Shown here in pieces: positions 35,801 to 44,641 of a stretch of 64,000 nucleotides of DNA (position 1 is its first letter; every line of letters starts with the position of its first letter). A model generated the notes under the pieces. The model was not told where the DNA came from. It made no database searches and saw nothing but the letters and a program-made list of their open reading frames with translations. The stretch covers positions 110,470-174,469 of the forward strand of contig NZ_FOHE01000008.1 in NCBI RefSeq assembly GCF_900111445.1, read 5' to 3'. Origin of the DNA: Oceanobacillus limi (GTDB lineage Bacteria > Bacillota > Bacilli > Bacillales > Amphibacillaceae). The translations under genes and the position numbers were made by a program.

Positions 35801-37084
35801 TTGAACAACAATGAGATACTAGTTAGTCTTGATATAGGTACAGCAAAAATTAAAGTAATTATTGGTGAGGTATTAAACGACTCATTAAACATTATCGGTG
35901 TTGGTACCGCCAAGTCAAATGGCATGAAAAAAGGAGCCATTGTGGATATTGATCAGACTGTTCAATCGATACGAACAGCTGTTGAGCAAGCGGAACGCAT
36001 GGTAGGGATGCAAATTGATAGTGTTGTAGTAGGTATTAATGGTAATCATGTGCAATTACAACCTTGTCATGGAGTAGTTGCTGTTCAAAGTGAAAACCGT
36101 GAGATAAGTGACGAGGATGTTAAAAGAGTTATCGATGGTGCACAGGTTATTTCAATGCCACCTGAACGGGAAATTATTGATGTTATTCCTAAGCAGTTTA
36201 TTGTAGATGGCTTAGATGAAATTAACGATCCTCGTGGCATGATTGGAGTACGGTTAGAAATGGAAGGTACGATCATCACTTGTTCAAAGACTGTTTTACA
36301 TAATATTTTAAAGTGTGTGGAGCGTGCTAACTTACAAGTATCAGACATTTGTTTACAGCCATTATCTGCAGGAACAGTCGCATTATCAAAAGATGAAAAA
36401 AACCTTGGTGTAGCTCTTATCGACGTCGGTGGGGGTTGTACAACTGTTTCGATTTTTGAAAATGATCACCTTGTTTCTACAAGTGTAATTCCTTTAGGCG
36501 GAGACAACATTACAAAAGATTTATCTATTGGCCTTCGTACGACAACTGAGGAAGCTGAAGAGATCAAGTTAAATTATGGACATGCTTTCTATGATGATGC
36601 TCAGGAGGATGAAACTTTTGAGGCAACAATTATTGGGAGTAATAAAACAGAAGTCTATAATCAATTGCAAATTTCTGATATGATTGAAGCAAGGTTGGAA
36701 GAGATTTACGCATTTGCAGAAAGAGAAATTAGAAAAATGGGCTACCATGAATTACCAGGAGGATATGTATTAACTGGTGGTACAATGAAGATGCCCGGTG
36801 TATTGGAATTAGCACAACACTTGTTCCAATCAAATGTAAGAATTGCCATACCTGATTACATAGGTGTTAGGGAATCGCAATACGCTGCGGGAGTAGGTAT
36901 ATTACAATTTGCTTATCATAACGCAAAAATTCAAGGAAAAGAACTTTTTCCTGCCGTACAAGGTACAATGGATGAACCAAAACCGAAGCGGATAAAAAAA
37001 CAACAAACGAAAACAAATGAACCAAAAGACGAAAAGAAAAAAGAGTCTGGAATAGCTAATTTATTTAAGTATTTCTTTGATTAA
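35801..37084 (+). CDS. ftsA: Cell division protein FtsA
   Basis: Actin-like ATPase that tethers FtsZ to the membrane. The 427-residue protein shows the N-terminal LDIGTAKIKVIIGE phosphate loop, VALIDVGGGCTTVSIF and GYVLTGGTMKMPG. The C-terminal SGIANLFKYFFD is a typical amphipathic membrane-targeting helix. Start is TTG 7 bases after AGGAGGTG. A SigH-type promoter lies 140 bp upstream. ylxW, ylxX and sbp are missing between divIB and this gene. Confidence 0.96.
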   Translation: MNNNEILVSLDIGTAKIKVIIGEVLNDSLNIIGVGTAKSNGMKKGAIVDIDQTVQSIRTAVEQAERMVGMQIDSVVVGINGNHVQLQPCHGVVAVQSENREISDEDVKRVIDGAQVISMPPEREIIDVIPKQFIVDGLDEINDPRGMIGVRLEMEGTIITCSKTVLHNILKCVERANLQVSDICLQPLSAGTVALSKDEKNLGVALIDVGGGCTTVSIFENDHLVSTSVIPLGGDNITKDLSIGLRTTTEEAEEIKLNYGHAFYDDAQEDETFEATIIGSNKTEVYNQLQISDMIEARLEEIYAFAEREIRKMGYHELPGGYVLTGGTMKMPGVLELAQHLFQSNVRIAIPDYIGVRESQYAAGVGILQFAYHNAKIQGKELFPAVQGTMDEPKPKRIKKQQTKTNEPKDEKKKESGIANLFKYFFD

Positions 37085-37153
37085 ACAAGCGTTCCCATAC
37101 AAAAAAATTAGCTTCTAGAAATCTTGTAATTTGCATATTAGGAGGAACGAAAT

Positions 37154-38293
37154 ATGTTAGAGTTTGATACGAATATGGATCAATTAGCTTCCATAAAAGT
37201 AATTGGTGTAGGTGGTGGCGGTAATAACGCTGTTAACCGAATGATTGAACACGGCGTGGAAGGCGTTGAATTTATCGCAGTAAATACAGATGCACAAGCA
37301 TTAAATTTATCAAAAGCCGAAATCAAGCTTCAAATTGGTGGTAAGCTTACTCGTGGCTTAGGTGCGGGGGCTAATCCGGAAGTTGGTAAAAAGGCTGCAG
37401 AAGAAAGCAAAGAACAAATTGAAGAGGTATTACAAGGTGCCGATATGATTTTCGTAACTGCCGGTATGGGTGGTGGAACTGGTACTGGAGCAGCTCCTAT
37501 TATTGCCCAAATCGCAAAAGATTTAGGTGCATTAACAGTTGGTGTTGTGACAAGACCGTTTTCATTTGAAGGTAGAAGAAGGTCAACCCAAGCTATTTCC
37601 GGAATTGATGCATTGAAGAATAATGTGGATACATTAATCGTAATTCCAAACGATCGTTTACTGGAAATTGTTGATAAGAACACTCCTATGCTTGAAGCTT
37701 TCCGTGAGGCGGATAATGTGTTAAGACAAGGTGTTCAAGGTATTTCGGATTTAATTGCTAAGCCAGGTCTAATTAATGTGGACTTTGCTGACGTTAAAAC
37801 TATTATGTTTGATAAAGGATCTGCCTTGATGGGAATTGGTGTTTCAACTGGGGAAAGTAGAGCAACAGAGGCAGCTAAAAAGGCGATTTCCTCACCATTA
37901 TTAGAAACGTCTATTGATGGTGCGCACGGTATTTTAATGAATATTACTGGAGGAACAAACTTAAGCTTATATGAAGTTCAGGAAGCTGCAGACCTCGTTA
38001 CAAATGCAGCGGATGAAGAGGTTAATGTCATTTTTGGTTCGGTAATCAATGAAGATCTTAAGGATGAAATCGTTGTTACTGTAATTGCTACTGGTTTTGA
38101 CGAAGCGAAAAAAGTCGAGCCAGCTCCTAGACAGCGTCCAGTTGTAAATCAACCACAGCATGCAGCTGCAAAAGCAAATGATGATGTTACTAGTAGAGAA
38201 TCGGTTCAACAGCCTCAGCGTACAAAACAAGAAGAAGATACACTTGATATTCCAACTTTCCTAAGAAACCGTAATCGCGATCGAAACCGCTAA
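37154..38293 (+). CDS. ftsZ: Cell division GTPase FtsZ
   Basis: Tubulin-like GTPase forming the division ring. The 379-residue protein carries the tubulin signature G106-GGTGT-G112, the T7-loop region [11 protein letters not shown] and, after a Gln-rich linker (about 315-355), the conserved C-terminal peptide [12 protein letters not shown] that binds FtsA, SepF and others. AGGAGG precedes the ATG. It ends at a good terminator; bpr, which follows in B. subtilis, is absent. Confidence 0.98.
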   Translation: MLEFDTNMDQLASIKVIGVGGGGNNAVNRMIEHGVEGVEFIAVNTDAQALNLSKAEIKLQIGGKLTRGLGAGANPEVGKKAAEESKEQIEEVLQGADMIFVTAGMGGGTGTGAAPIIAQIAKDLGALTVGVVTRPFSFEGRRRSTQAISGIDALKNNVDTLIVIPNDRLLEIVDKNTPMLEAFREADNVLRQGVQGISDLIAKPGLINVDFADVKTIMFDKGSALMGIGVSTGESRATEAAKKAISSPLLETSIDGAHGILMNITGGTNLSLYEVQEAADLVTNAADEEVNVIFGSVINEDLKDEIVVTVIATGFDEAKKVEPAPRQRPVVNQPQHAAAKANDDVTSRESVQQPQRTKQEEDTLDIPTFLRNRNRDRNR

Positions 38294-38314
38294 AAGAAAA
38301 GACTGAAAAGAAAG

Positions 38315-38341
38315 CGTATAGTTCATCTATACGTTTTTTTG
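38315..38341 (+). terminator. Terminator after ftsZ
   Basis: CGTATAG (38315-38321) pairs with CTATACG (38327-38333), followed by eight T residues. Confidence 0.88.
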
Positions 38342-38386
38342 TTGTCAAGAAACTGTAAAATTAAGTCCTTGTAGCTAAATTATTGG

Positions 38387-38520
38387 CAGGAAGAGTCGCG
38401 TCCAGCTTCCAGCGATTAACGAAGGAACTTCTATGAATAACTTTATTGCCTTTGTGCCGAGGTAGCGCTGGTAAAAGATTTCCTTCGCTTTTGTACGATT
38501 TGTACCAGCTTTCCCCACTG
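38387..38520. repeat. Degenerate intergenic inverted-repeat segment
   Basis: Several overlapping inverted pairs: CCAGCG/CGCTGG (38409/38466), CGAAGGAA/TTCCTTCG (38420/38481) and GCTGGTA/TACCAGC (38467/38503). The start (GTCCAGCTTCCAGCG) resembles a GTCCAGCTCCAGCGC-type intergenic repeat recalled from other Bacillaceae. It occupies the gap where bpr lies in B. subtilis and has no coding potential. Confidence 0.4.
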
Positions 38521-38539
38521 TATAAGGCATTTATTCCTC

Positions 38540-38626
38540 TCCGACAAACTTTCTAATAACTAGTTAAAATTAGCGATTATCTGCATACAAGAAGTGACAG
38601 ACTTTGCTAACTGATTAAGCTATACT
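38540..38626 (+). promoter_or_regulatory. Candidate Spo0A-controlled spoIIG promoter
   Basis: GTGACA (38594-38599), an abnormally long 21-bp spacer, TATACT (38621-38626). B. subtilis spoIIG is known for a similarly over-long spacer that needs Spo0A~P. A near-match to the Spo0A box (TCCGACA, 38540-38546) lies at about -93 to -87 from the inferred start, close to the distal 0A site position. Confidence 0.45.
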
Positions 38627-38794
38627 TTGTCTACAGTTAAACTCTTTCCAATTTAGAAATGGTTATAAGTTTTATGGTTTCCTTTTCCTTGAAACTTGAC
38701 TTTTCCAAGCACTTAAAACAAAAGGTCTTCACTACATGTTAGCGGAACTGAAAAGCTAGTATTCAACTCTATCTGACTAGAAAGGAAGAGCAGG

Positions 38795-39715
38795 TTGACT
38801 ATTTATCTAGATGCTGTCTGGATCTTAAATTTTTTCTTAGATTTTATGCTTTTATTACTAACCCAAGCATTAGCTAGGGAATATGCAAAAAGATATAGAT
38901 TGTTTATAGGGGCATTTGTTGCTTCCTTGCTTGTTCCTATTACTCTATTTTATCCAGAGTCTTTTTTTGCTAGTGTATTTGGAAAACTACTATATTCAAT
39001 AATTATTATTTTAAGTAGTTTTCGTTTTTATACAATTTATCGAACAGTTAAGTTACTGTTATTGTTTTATTTTGTTTCGTTTTCTGTAGGAGGTGGTTTA
39101 ATAGCTGCGCATTATCTCTTTCAGAATCCAATTGGCTTATCACAAGGAGGCTTTTTGACGTTTGATAGTGGTTACGGAGATCCTGTTAGTTGGATGTTTG
39201 TTATTATTGGTTTCCCTCTTGCTTGGATATACACGAAGATCCGTATGGACAAGCATGCTGTTGAGAAAATACGCTACGATCAAATGTACCCAGTAACAAT
39301 CTCTGTAAAAAATAAAAGCTTTTCGACAACTGGTTATATTGATAGTGGCAATCAACTTATTGATCCTATAACGAAAAAAGCTGTAATAATTTGTGATGAA
39401 TCCTTCTTAAAACAATGGTTTAGTGAAGATGACTGGAGAAGTCTCAAATTAGCACATGATCATTTAGAGGTGGAGAACATTCCAAAGAATTGGGAGAAAT
39501 TTATTCAATTGATACCTTACCAAGGAGTTGCGGGTAAAAGTAATTTTTTATTTGCCATTAAACCCGATCAACTAATCATCTACGACGAAGCAAATGAAAT
39601 CGTTATAAACAAAGTATTAGTTGGAATTCAATTCGGTGAGTTAACGAGAGATCATCGATATCATTGTTTACTTCATCCACAAATTTTTAAATTATCCGCT
39701 GTACATACAGCATGA
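38795..39715 (+). CDS. spoIIGA: Pro-SigE processing aspartyl protease SpoIIGA
   Basis: Membrane-bound protease that removes the pro-sequence of SigE in the mother cell after a signal from SpoIIR. In 306 residues: five N-terminal helices (1-150) and a cytoplasmic aspartic protease domain with the D183-S-G motif ([10 protein letters not shown]), the same residue number as in B. subtilis. TTG start behind AAGGAAGAG. sigE follows 22 bp later. Confidence 0.95.
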   Translation: MTIYLDAVWILNFFLDFMLLLLTQALAREYAKRYRLFIGAFVASLLVPITLFYPESFFASVFGKLLYSIIIILSSFRFYTIYRTVKLLLLFYFVSFSVGGGLIAAHYLFQNPIGLSQGGFLTFDSGYGDPVSWMFVIIGFPLAWIYTKIRMDKHAVEKIRYDQMYPVTISVKNKSFSTTGYIDSGNQLIDPITKKAVIICDESFLKQWFSEDDWRSLKLAHDHLEVENIPKNWEKFIQLIPYQGVAGKSNFLFAIKPDQLIIYDEANEIVINKVLVGIQFGELTRDHRYHCLLHPQIFKLSAVHTA

Positions 39716-39737
39716 TAACAAAAAGGAGCGATTAATA

Positions 39738-40457
39738 TTGAGGTTACTTAAATTGAGGATGCGTCTATGGTGGTATAAAATCCTTATTAAATTAGGAATT
39801 AAATCCGAAGAGATTTACTATATTGGCGGTAGTGAAGCATTGCCCCCACCCTTATCAAAAGAAGAAGAAAGTGAATTGCTTGAGCTATTACCTAAAGGTG
39901 ACCAGTCTGCAAGGGCTGTGCTTATTGAGCGTAATTTACGTTTAGTAGTATATATTGCTCGAAAATTTGAAAATACTGGTATTAACATTGAAGACTTAAT
40001 TAGTATTGGAACGATTGGTTTAATCAAGGCAGTAAATACGTTTAATCCAGAGAAGAAAATTAAACTTGCAACATATGCATCTCGATGCATCGAGAATGAG
40101 ATCTTAATGTATTTGCGTCGCAATAATAAACTGAAGTCTGAAATTTCATTTGATGAACCATTGAACATTGACTGGGATGGCAACGAACTATTGTTGTCAG
40201 ATGTTTTAGGAACAGAAGAAGATATCATAACAAAAAACCTTGAAACAAAAGTAGATAAGCATTTATTAAAAAATGCACTATCGCAATTAAATCCAAGAGA
40301 AAAACAAATAATGGAGCTTCGTTTTGGATTAATTGGTGAGGAAGAAAAAACACAGAAAGATGTAGCAGATATGTTAGGAATATCTCAATCGTATATATCC
40401 CGCTTAGAAAAGAAAATTATTCGTCGATTGAAAAAAGAATTTAATAAAATGGTATAG
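39738..40457 (+). CDS. sigE: RNA polymerase sporulation sigma factor SigE (pro-form)
   Basis: Mother-cell sigma factor made as an inactive precursor. The 239-residue protein begins with a basic, amphipathic pro-region (residues 1-27, [19 protein letters not shown]) and continues [13 protein letters not shown]; cleavage by SpoIIGA is expected around residue 27. Regions 2 and 4 are intact ([36 protein letters not shown]). TTG start about 8 bases after AAAGGAGCG. It lies in the same operon as spoIIGA. Confidence 0.97.
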   Translation: MRLLKLRMRLWWYKILIKLGIKSEEIYYIGGSEALPPPLSKEEESELLELLPKGDQSARAVLIERNLRLVVYIARKFENTGINIEDLISIGTIGLIKAVNTFNPEKKIKLATYASRCIENEILMYLRRNNKLKSEISFDEPLNIDWDGNELLLSDVLGTEEDIITKNLETKVDKHLLKNALSQLNPREKQIMELRFGLIGEEEKTQKDVADMLGISQSYISRLEKKIIRRLKKEFNKMV

Positions 40458-40522
40458 CCTATCATTATAGGAATTAAAGCGCTTTTTTTCCTCGGTTAGT
40501 ATAAAACACCTTGCATAAAAAT

Positions 40523-40571
40523 CCCTCCTCGAGGAGATACTGTCCATGAACAGCATCTCCAACTGGGAGGG
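40523..40571 (+). promoter_or_regulatory. Leader hairpin that can hide the sigG ribosome site
   Basis: A strong hairpin (GGAGAT 40533-40538 with ATCTCC 40555-40560, inner CTGT/ACAG) is flanked by CCCTCC (40523-40528). That segment can pair with the sigG ribosome site GGAGGG (40566-40571). A translation-limiting hairpin in the sigG leader has been reported in B. subtilis. Confidence 0.6.
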
Positions 40572-40577
40572 TACAGA

Positions 40578-41357
40578 ATGACTAGACATAAAGTTGTAAT
40601 TTGTGGTGTAGATACATCAAAATTACCAGTATTATCAAACGAAGAAATGCGAGAGTTATTTGTAAAAATGCAAGAAGGTGACATTTCAGCTAGAGAGGAA
40701 CTTGTAAATGGAAACTTACGTCTAGTATTGAGTGTTATACAACGTTTTAACAATCGTGGAGAATATGTTGATGACTTGTTCCAAGTCGGTTGTATTGGAC
40801 TTATGAAATCAATTGATAATTTCGATTTAAGCCATAATGTTCGATTTTCCACGTATGCCGTGCCAATGATAATTGGTGAAATCAGAAGGTACTTAAGAGA
40901 TAACAATCCAATTAGAGTATCTAGGTCTTTAAGGGATATTGCTTATAAGGCATTGCAAGTTAGAGAAAAATTGATTAACAAAACATCAAAAGAACCAACT
41001 CCGATGGAAATTGCAGAGGAAATGGGTGTACCTCATTCAGATATTGTTTTTGCGATGGATGCAATTCAAGATCCGGTGTCCTTATTCGAACCTATTTACA
41101 ATGACGGTGGGGATCCTATATACGTGATGGATCAAATTAGTGATGATAAAGATAAAGATGAGAACTGGGTAGACAAGCTCTCTTTAAAAGAGGGGATGTA
41201 CCAATTAAACGAACGGGAAAAAATGATTTTAAATAAGCGGTTTTTTCAGGGGAAAACACAAATGGAGGTTGCTGATGAAATCGGGATATCCCAAGCTCAA
41301 GTATCTCGATTAGAAAAAGCTGCTATTAGCCAAATGAATAAGCAAATGTTTGAATAA
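40578..41357 (+). CDS. sigG: RNA polymerase sporulation sigma factor SigG
   Basis: Late forespore sigma factor. The 259-residue protein begins MTRHKVVICGVDTSKLPVLSNEEM, the segment contacting anti-sigma SpoIIAB, and has regions 2-4 (YVDDLFQVGCIGLMKSIDNFD; KTQMEVADEIGISQAQVSRLEK). It starts 120 bp after sigE, so read-through from spoIIG is possible before forespore-specific expression. Its GGGAGG ribosome site can be masked by the leader hairpin. No confident SigF/SigG promoter was identified. It ends at a strong terminator. Confidence 0.97.
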   Translation: MTRHKVVICGVDTSKLPVLSNEEMRELFVKMQEGDISAREELVNGNLRLVLSVIQRFNNRGEYVDDLFQVGCIGLMKSIDNFDLSHNVRFSTYAVPMIIGEIRRYLRDNNPIRVSRSLRDIAYKALQVREKLINKTSKEPTPMEIAEEMGVPHSDIVFAMDAIQDPVSLFEPIYNDGGDPIYVMDQISDDKDKDENWVDKLSLKEGMYQLNEREKMILNKRFFQGKTQMEVADEIGISQAQVSRLEKAAISQMNKQMFE

Positions 41358-41387
41358 CATAGCATTGAAAAATAAATATATACTTAT

Positions 41388-41419
41388 AAAAAATCCGAAC
41401 CCGTTCGGATTTTTTCTTT
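41388..41419 (+). terminator. Terminator after sigG
   Basis: AAAAAATCCGAA (41388-41399) pairs with TTCGGATTTTTT (41404-41415). Confidence 0.92.
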
Positions 41420-41445
41420 TGCCTTCATGTTACTACGTATTATGC

Positions 41446-41994
41446 ATATAATGCGAAGTAATCATTTGTTATATTTGCTTTCAGTAATTGATAAAATAAT
41501 TGAAAGATCAAACCGCCGCTATGAAAATTTCACTACGCTTTCCGCGGGCTCGCGATAAGCCTCCTCGCTCGCAAAACAAGTGCGCCTGCGTCTTCCAGTA
41601 ACGCTTTGTAGCAGGCTTCCTCGGCGCAAGGGAACAAAGAAGTATATTCAAGTAGTACCCTCGCTCTCTATGGGGTCTTATCGTCTTCGCTTTCCCGCAG
41701 GAGTGAATTTTCTTCGCTAATATGAATTTTTTATCGTTTAGATGGTAAAAACAGATACAGTGATTGGAGAGAAGGGCAGTCGACTCCTGCGGGAACAGCA
41801 CGTGTCCGAAGATCCCGCAGGAAGTGGTTTTGCTTCCGAGGACAAGGAAGGCTTCGTCAGCAATACATCGCACGCAGAAAATTGGTTTTTATTTTCAAGG
41901 AAGCTGAGGCCGTGCCCACGGAAAGCGACTGCCCGGATCGGAAATCACGTCGGTGATGCTGAAATAAACTCAACCTAAAGTTATGACGCATCAT
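41446..41994. repeat. Palindromic MITE-like repeat (copy A, two inverted modules)
   Basis: About 550 bp of G+C-rich intergenic sequence with two inverted modules. Left module 41523-41712 (GCTTTCCGCGGGC ... CCCGCAGGAGT); right module 41774-41934 on the opposite strand. Each is enclosed in its own inverted flank: GAAAATTTCACT/AGTGAATTTTC and GGGCAGTC/GACTGCCC. Degenerate ends (ATAATGCGAAGTAA and TTATGACGCATCAT) resemble those of copies B and C. Both modules appear to carry insertions relative to copy B. Open frames across it are artefacts of its composition. Confidence 0.7.
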
Positions 41995-42093
41995 CCATCT
42001 ACTACGAAAGAAGAGAAAAAAGAAACAACCTTACTCATACGGGATAATTCGACTAGTACGTGCATATATATCATTATGAGGTGGGTGATTGAA

Positions 42094-42348
42094 ATGGTCA
42101 CATTGTCGGAACTTCAAACAAAAGAGGTAATCATAATCAGTGATGGGAAAAGAGTTGGTCATATATCCGATTTAGAAATTGACCCAATTCGTGGAAGAAT
42201 TACCGCATTGATCGTATATTTGCGAGAGAAGAATGGACTATTTGGAAAAGCAGATGAATTAATTATTTATTGGGATCAAATTGTTACAATTGGAATTGAT
42301 GTTATTTTAGTTCGAGACGCAAATGGGCAGCGTTTACTTATTGATTAA
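42094..42348 (+). CDS. ylmC: PRC-barrel sporulation-associated protein YlmC
   Basis: An 84-residue PRC-barrel protein of the YlmC/YmxH family; its role is unknown, though members are conserved in endospore formers. The sequence VTLSELQTKEVIIISDGKRVGHISDLEIDP, followed by GLFGKADELIIYWDQIVTIG, is typical. GAGGTGGGTGA selects the ATG at 42094; an upstream in-frame extension runs into the repeat. It heads the ylm group. Confidence 0.9.
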   Translation: MVTLSELQTKEVIIISDGKRVGHISDLEIDPIRGRITALIVYLREKNGLFGKADELIIYWDQIVTIGIDVILVRDANGQRLLID

Positions 42349-42414
42349 TAACCTCTGTATCAATCTTATGTTATGATAAGATTGGATAAAGCACACCATT
42401 TAGGAGGTTGTGAC

Positions 42415-43227
42415 ATGGCAGAAGTTTTTAAGCAACAAGACGACGCATTTCTTATGATAGAGAAATGGCAAGAATTGCATCCATCACTAATTGCGGGTTT
42501 TACAACAAGAAATGGAGGGGAAAGCAACCCTCCATTCGATTCTCTTAACTTAGGATTACATGTTTCCGATGAGCAGTCCAATATTATAGCAAATAGGCGT
42601 TCACTGGCTGATAAGTTAGAGTTCCCACTTGAGAATTGGGTTTCTGGTGAGCAGGTTCATCAATCATATGTACATTTCGTTACACAACTTGATAAAGGAA
42701 AAGGTTCAGCCGATTATAATACTTCGATTAAAGGTACAGATGGATTAATTACCAATGAAGCTGGCTTGCTGTGTACGGCCTTCTTTGCAGATTGTGTACC
42801 ATTATTTTTCTTTGATCCAGAAACTGGCTATTTAGGTATAGCCCATGCAGGTTGGAAGGGAACGGTTAACCGAATTGCTGAACAAATGGTGGAAAAGTTT
42901 GAGTCACAAGGAGTAGATCCTTCAAAGCTATTGGTAGTTATTGGGCCATGTATTTCCCAGGAAAACTACGAAGTAAACGACCATGTCGTTAGTAAAATAG
43001 AATCTAATTTTATGGATCATACCGTTATACAAACAGGAAGAGATCGTTATTTATTGGATCTAAAGCAATTAAATGTCGAAATCCTTTTACAATGTGGGGT
43101 ATTTCGTAATAATATAGATGTAACAAATTATTGTACTTTCAAAGAAAATTCGCTATTTTATTCACATCGTCGGGACCGAGGCCAAACCGGGAGAATGTTA
43201 GGGTATATTGGCTATAGGAAATTCTAA
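42415..43227 (+). CDS. ylmD: Purine nucleoside phosphorylase YlmD (LACC1/YfiH family)
   Basis: A 270-residue protein of the multicopper-polyphenol-oxidase-like (DUF152) family, whose members are now known to be zinc-dependent purine nucleoside phosphorylases with adenosine deaminase activity. Metal-binding candidates lie in GEQVHQSYVH, FADCVPLFFFD and IAHAGWKGT, and the C-terminal CTFKENSLFYSHRRD is conserved. AGGAGG precedes the ATG. It sits in the ylm group linked to division genes; the connection is by position only. Confidence 0.92.
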   Translation: MAEVFKQQDDAFLMIEKWQELHPSLIAGFTTRNGGESNPPFDSLNLGLHVSDEQSNIIANRRSLADKLEFPLENWVSGEQVHQSYVHFVTQLDKGKGSADYNTSIKGTDGLITNEAGLLCTAFFADCVPLFFFDPETGYLGIAHAGWKGTVNRIAEQMVEKFESQGVDPSKLLVVIGPCISQENYEVNDHVVSKIESNFMDHTVIQTGRDRYLLDLKQLNVEILLQCGVFRNNIDVTNYCTFKENSLFYSHRRDRGQTGRMLGYIGYRKF

Positions 43228-43248
43228 GGGAGAGGTGAATTGGTAATA

Positions 43249-43923
43249 ATGGATGTAGCAACAAATCTAGAAAAAATAAAAACAGATATATTGGAGGCTT
43301 GTCAAAAAGCAAATCGTAATCCTGAAGAAATAACCATAATCGGTGTGACGAAATATGTTACAATAGAACGTACAGAAGAAGCAATTGATGCAGGCATTAC
43401 AAATCTTGGCGAAAACCGTCTAGAGGGTTTTCAAGAAAAGTTTAATCATTTTCAAGATCGTGCAAATTGGCACTTTATTGGGACCCTACAATCTCGGAAG
43501 GTGAAAGATCTTATCGATAAGGTTGATGCTATTCATTCATTGGACCGGATTTCTTTAGCAAAAGAGATAGACAAGCGTGCTATAGAACCAATAGATTGTT
43601 TTGTACAAGTCAATGTTAGTGGTGAAGCATCTAAACATGGAGTCGATCCAAAGGAAGTAGTATCATTTATTAAAGATGTTGAACGATATCCTAATGTTCG
43701 AATTATAGGATTGATGACAATGGCACCACATATCGAAGATGAAAGTCAATTACGAGAGATCTTTAAGAATTTATCTTTGTTAAGGGATAAGGTTAAAAGC
43801 GAACAATATAAACATGCGCCTTGTAATTATTTATCAATGGGGATGAGTAACGATTACAAAATAGCTATTGAAGAAGGTGCAACACATATTCGAATAGGTT
43901 CAAAGCTTGTTGGTAGGGAATAG
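43249..43923 (+). CDS. ylmE: PLP homeostasis protein YlmE (YggS family)
   Basis: A 224-residue pyridoxal-phosphate-binding protein of the YggS/PROSC family, without known catalysis, that influences vitamin B6 and amino-acid balance. The PLP lysine is Lys35 in GVTKYV; NLGENRLEGFQEKF and SMGMSNDYKIAIEEGATHIRIGS complete the family pattern. ATG at 43249 is chosen; a TTG at 43240 is also possible since the AGGGAGAGG site could serve either. Confidence 0.94.
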   Translation: MDVATNLEKIKTDILEACQKANRNPEEITIIGVTKYVTIERTEEAIDAGITNLGENRLEGFQEKFNHFQDRANWHFIGTLQSRKVKDLIDKVDAIHSLDRISLAKEIDKRAIEPIDCFVQVNVSGEASKHGVDPKEVVSFIKDVERYPNVRIIGLMTMAPHIEDESQLREIFKNLSLLRDKVKSEQYKHAPCNYLSMGMSNDYKIAIEEGATHIRIGSKLVGRE

Positions 43924-43933
43924 GGGGGTAAAA

Positions 43934-44359
43934 ATGAGTATTAGAAATAAGATTAAAAACTTTTTCACGATGGATGAAGAATATGAGTATGAATATGTTG
44001 AAGAGGAAACGCTACAATCCGATCAGCCACGAAGTGTTAAGCGTGACAATGTTATTAGTCTAACTAGTATTGAAAAATCGGAATCCAAGGTTGTACTTTG
44101 TGAACCGAGAAATTATGATGAAGTACAAGAAATAGCTGATAATATTGTAAATCGAAGGGCTGTTGTCATAAATTTACAGCGAGCGGAGCATTATGAGGCA
44201 ATGAGAATTGTCGATTTTCTAAGTGGAACGGTATATGCGTTAAATGGAAATATACAAAAGCTTGGTTCACAGACTTTTTTATGCGCTCCAAATAATGTTG
44301 ATATTAGTGGATCAATATCCGATTCGATTGCAGAACAAGATTTTAGTAAAGGATGGTAA
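43934..44359 (+). CDS. sepF: Cell division protein SepF
   Basis: A 141-residue FtsZ-bundling protein and alternative membrane anchor. It has an N-terminal amphipathic membrane-binding helix (MSIRNKIKNFFTM), an acidic linker (DEEYEYEYVEEE) and the DUF552 core (VVLCEPRNYDEVQEIAD ... DFLSGTVYALNGNIQKLGSQTFLCAPNNVDISG). GGGGGG lies 7 bp before the ATG at 43934; the earlier in-frame start reads through ylmE. Confidence 0.96.
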   Translation: MSIRNKIKNFFTMDEEYEYEYVEEETLQSDQPRSVKRDNVISLTSIEKSESKVVLCEPRNYDEVQEIADNIVNRRAVVINLQRAEHYEAMRIVDFLSGTVYALNGNIQKLGSQTFLCAPNNVDISGSISDSIAEQDFSKGW

Positions 44360-44362
44360 TAG

Positions 44363-44629
44363 ATGGGTCAAATTTTTAGTTTATTAGATACGGCATTACA
44401 TATATATAGCTTCGGATTAATCATTTATATTTTTATGTCATGGTTTCCGGGAGCAAGGGAATCTTCATTTGGTACAATTTTAACGAAGATTTGTGAGCCT
44501 TATTTGGAGCCGTTTAGAAAAATAATCCCTCCACTTGGTATGATTGATTTATCTCCTATTGTAGCGATTCTTGTCATTCATCTAGCAAGAAGCGGACTTT
44601 GGGAATTATATCGAATGATTGCTTTTTAA
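44363..44629 (+). CDS. ylmG: YggT-family membrane protein YlmG
   Basis: An 88-residue protein with two helices (about 8-28 and 66-84), of the YggT family; relatives affect division or nucleoid/plastid organisation, but the activity is unknown. Characteristic segments are [18 protein letters not shown] and [28 protein letters not shown]. The start lies 3 bp after the sepF stop, the usual coupled arrangement. Confidence 0.92.
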   Translation: MGQIFSLLDTALHIYSFGLIIYIFMSWFPGARESSFGTILTKICEPYLEPFRKIIPPLGMIDLSPIVAILVIHLARSGLWELYRMIAF

Positions 44630-44641
44630 GGGTTGAAGGTT

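Noticed and set aside
40495..40530. Possible SigF/SigG promoter before sigG (GTATA and GCATAAA)
   Set aside because: The two elements are only about 10 bp apart, too close for either sigma factor; no alternative pair fitted.
41508..41978. Frames of 121 codons (minus, 41508-41873) and 78 codons (plus, 41742-41978) in repeat copy A
   Set aside because: G+C-rich palindromic repeat gives long frames on both strands; no coding signature.
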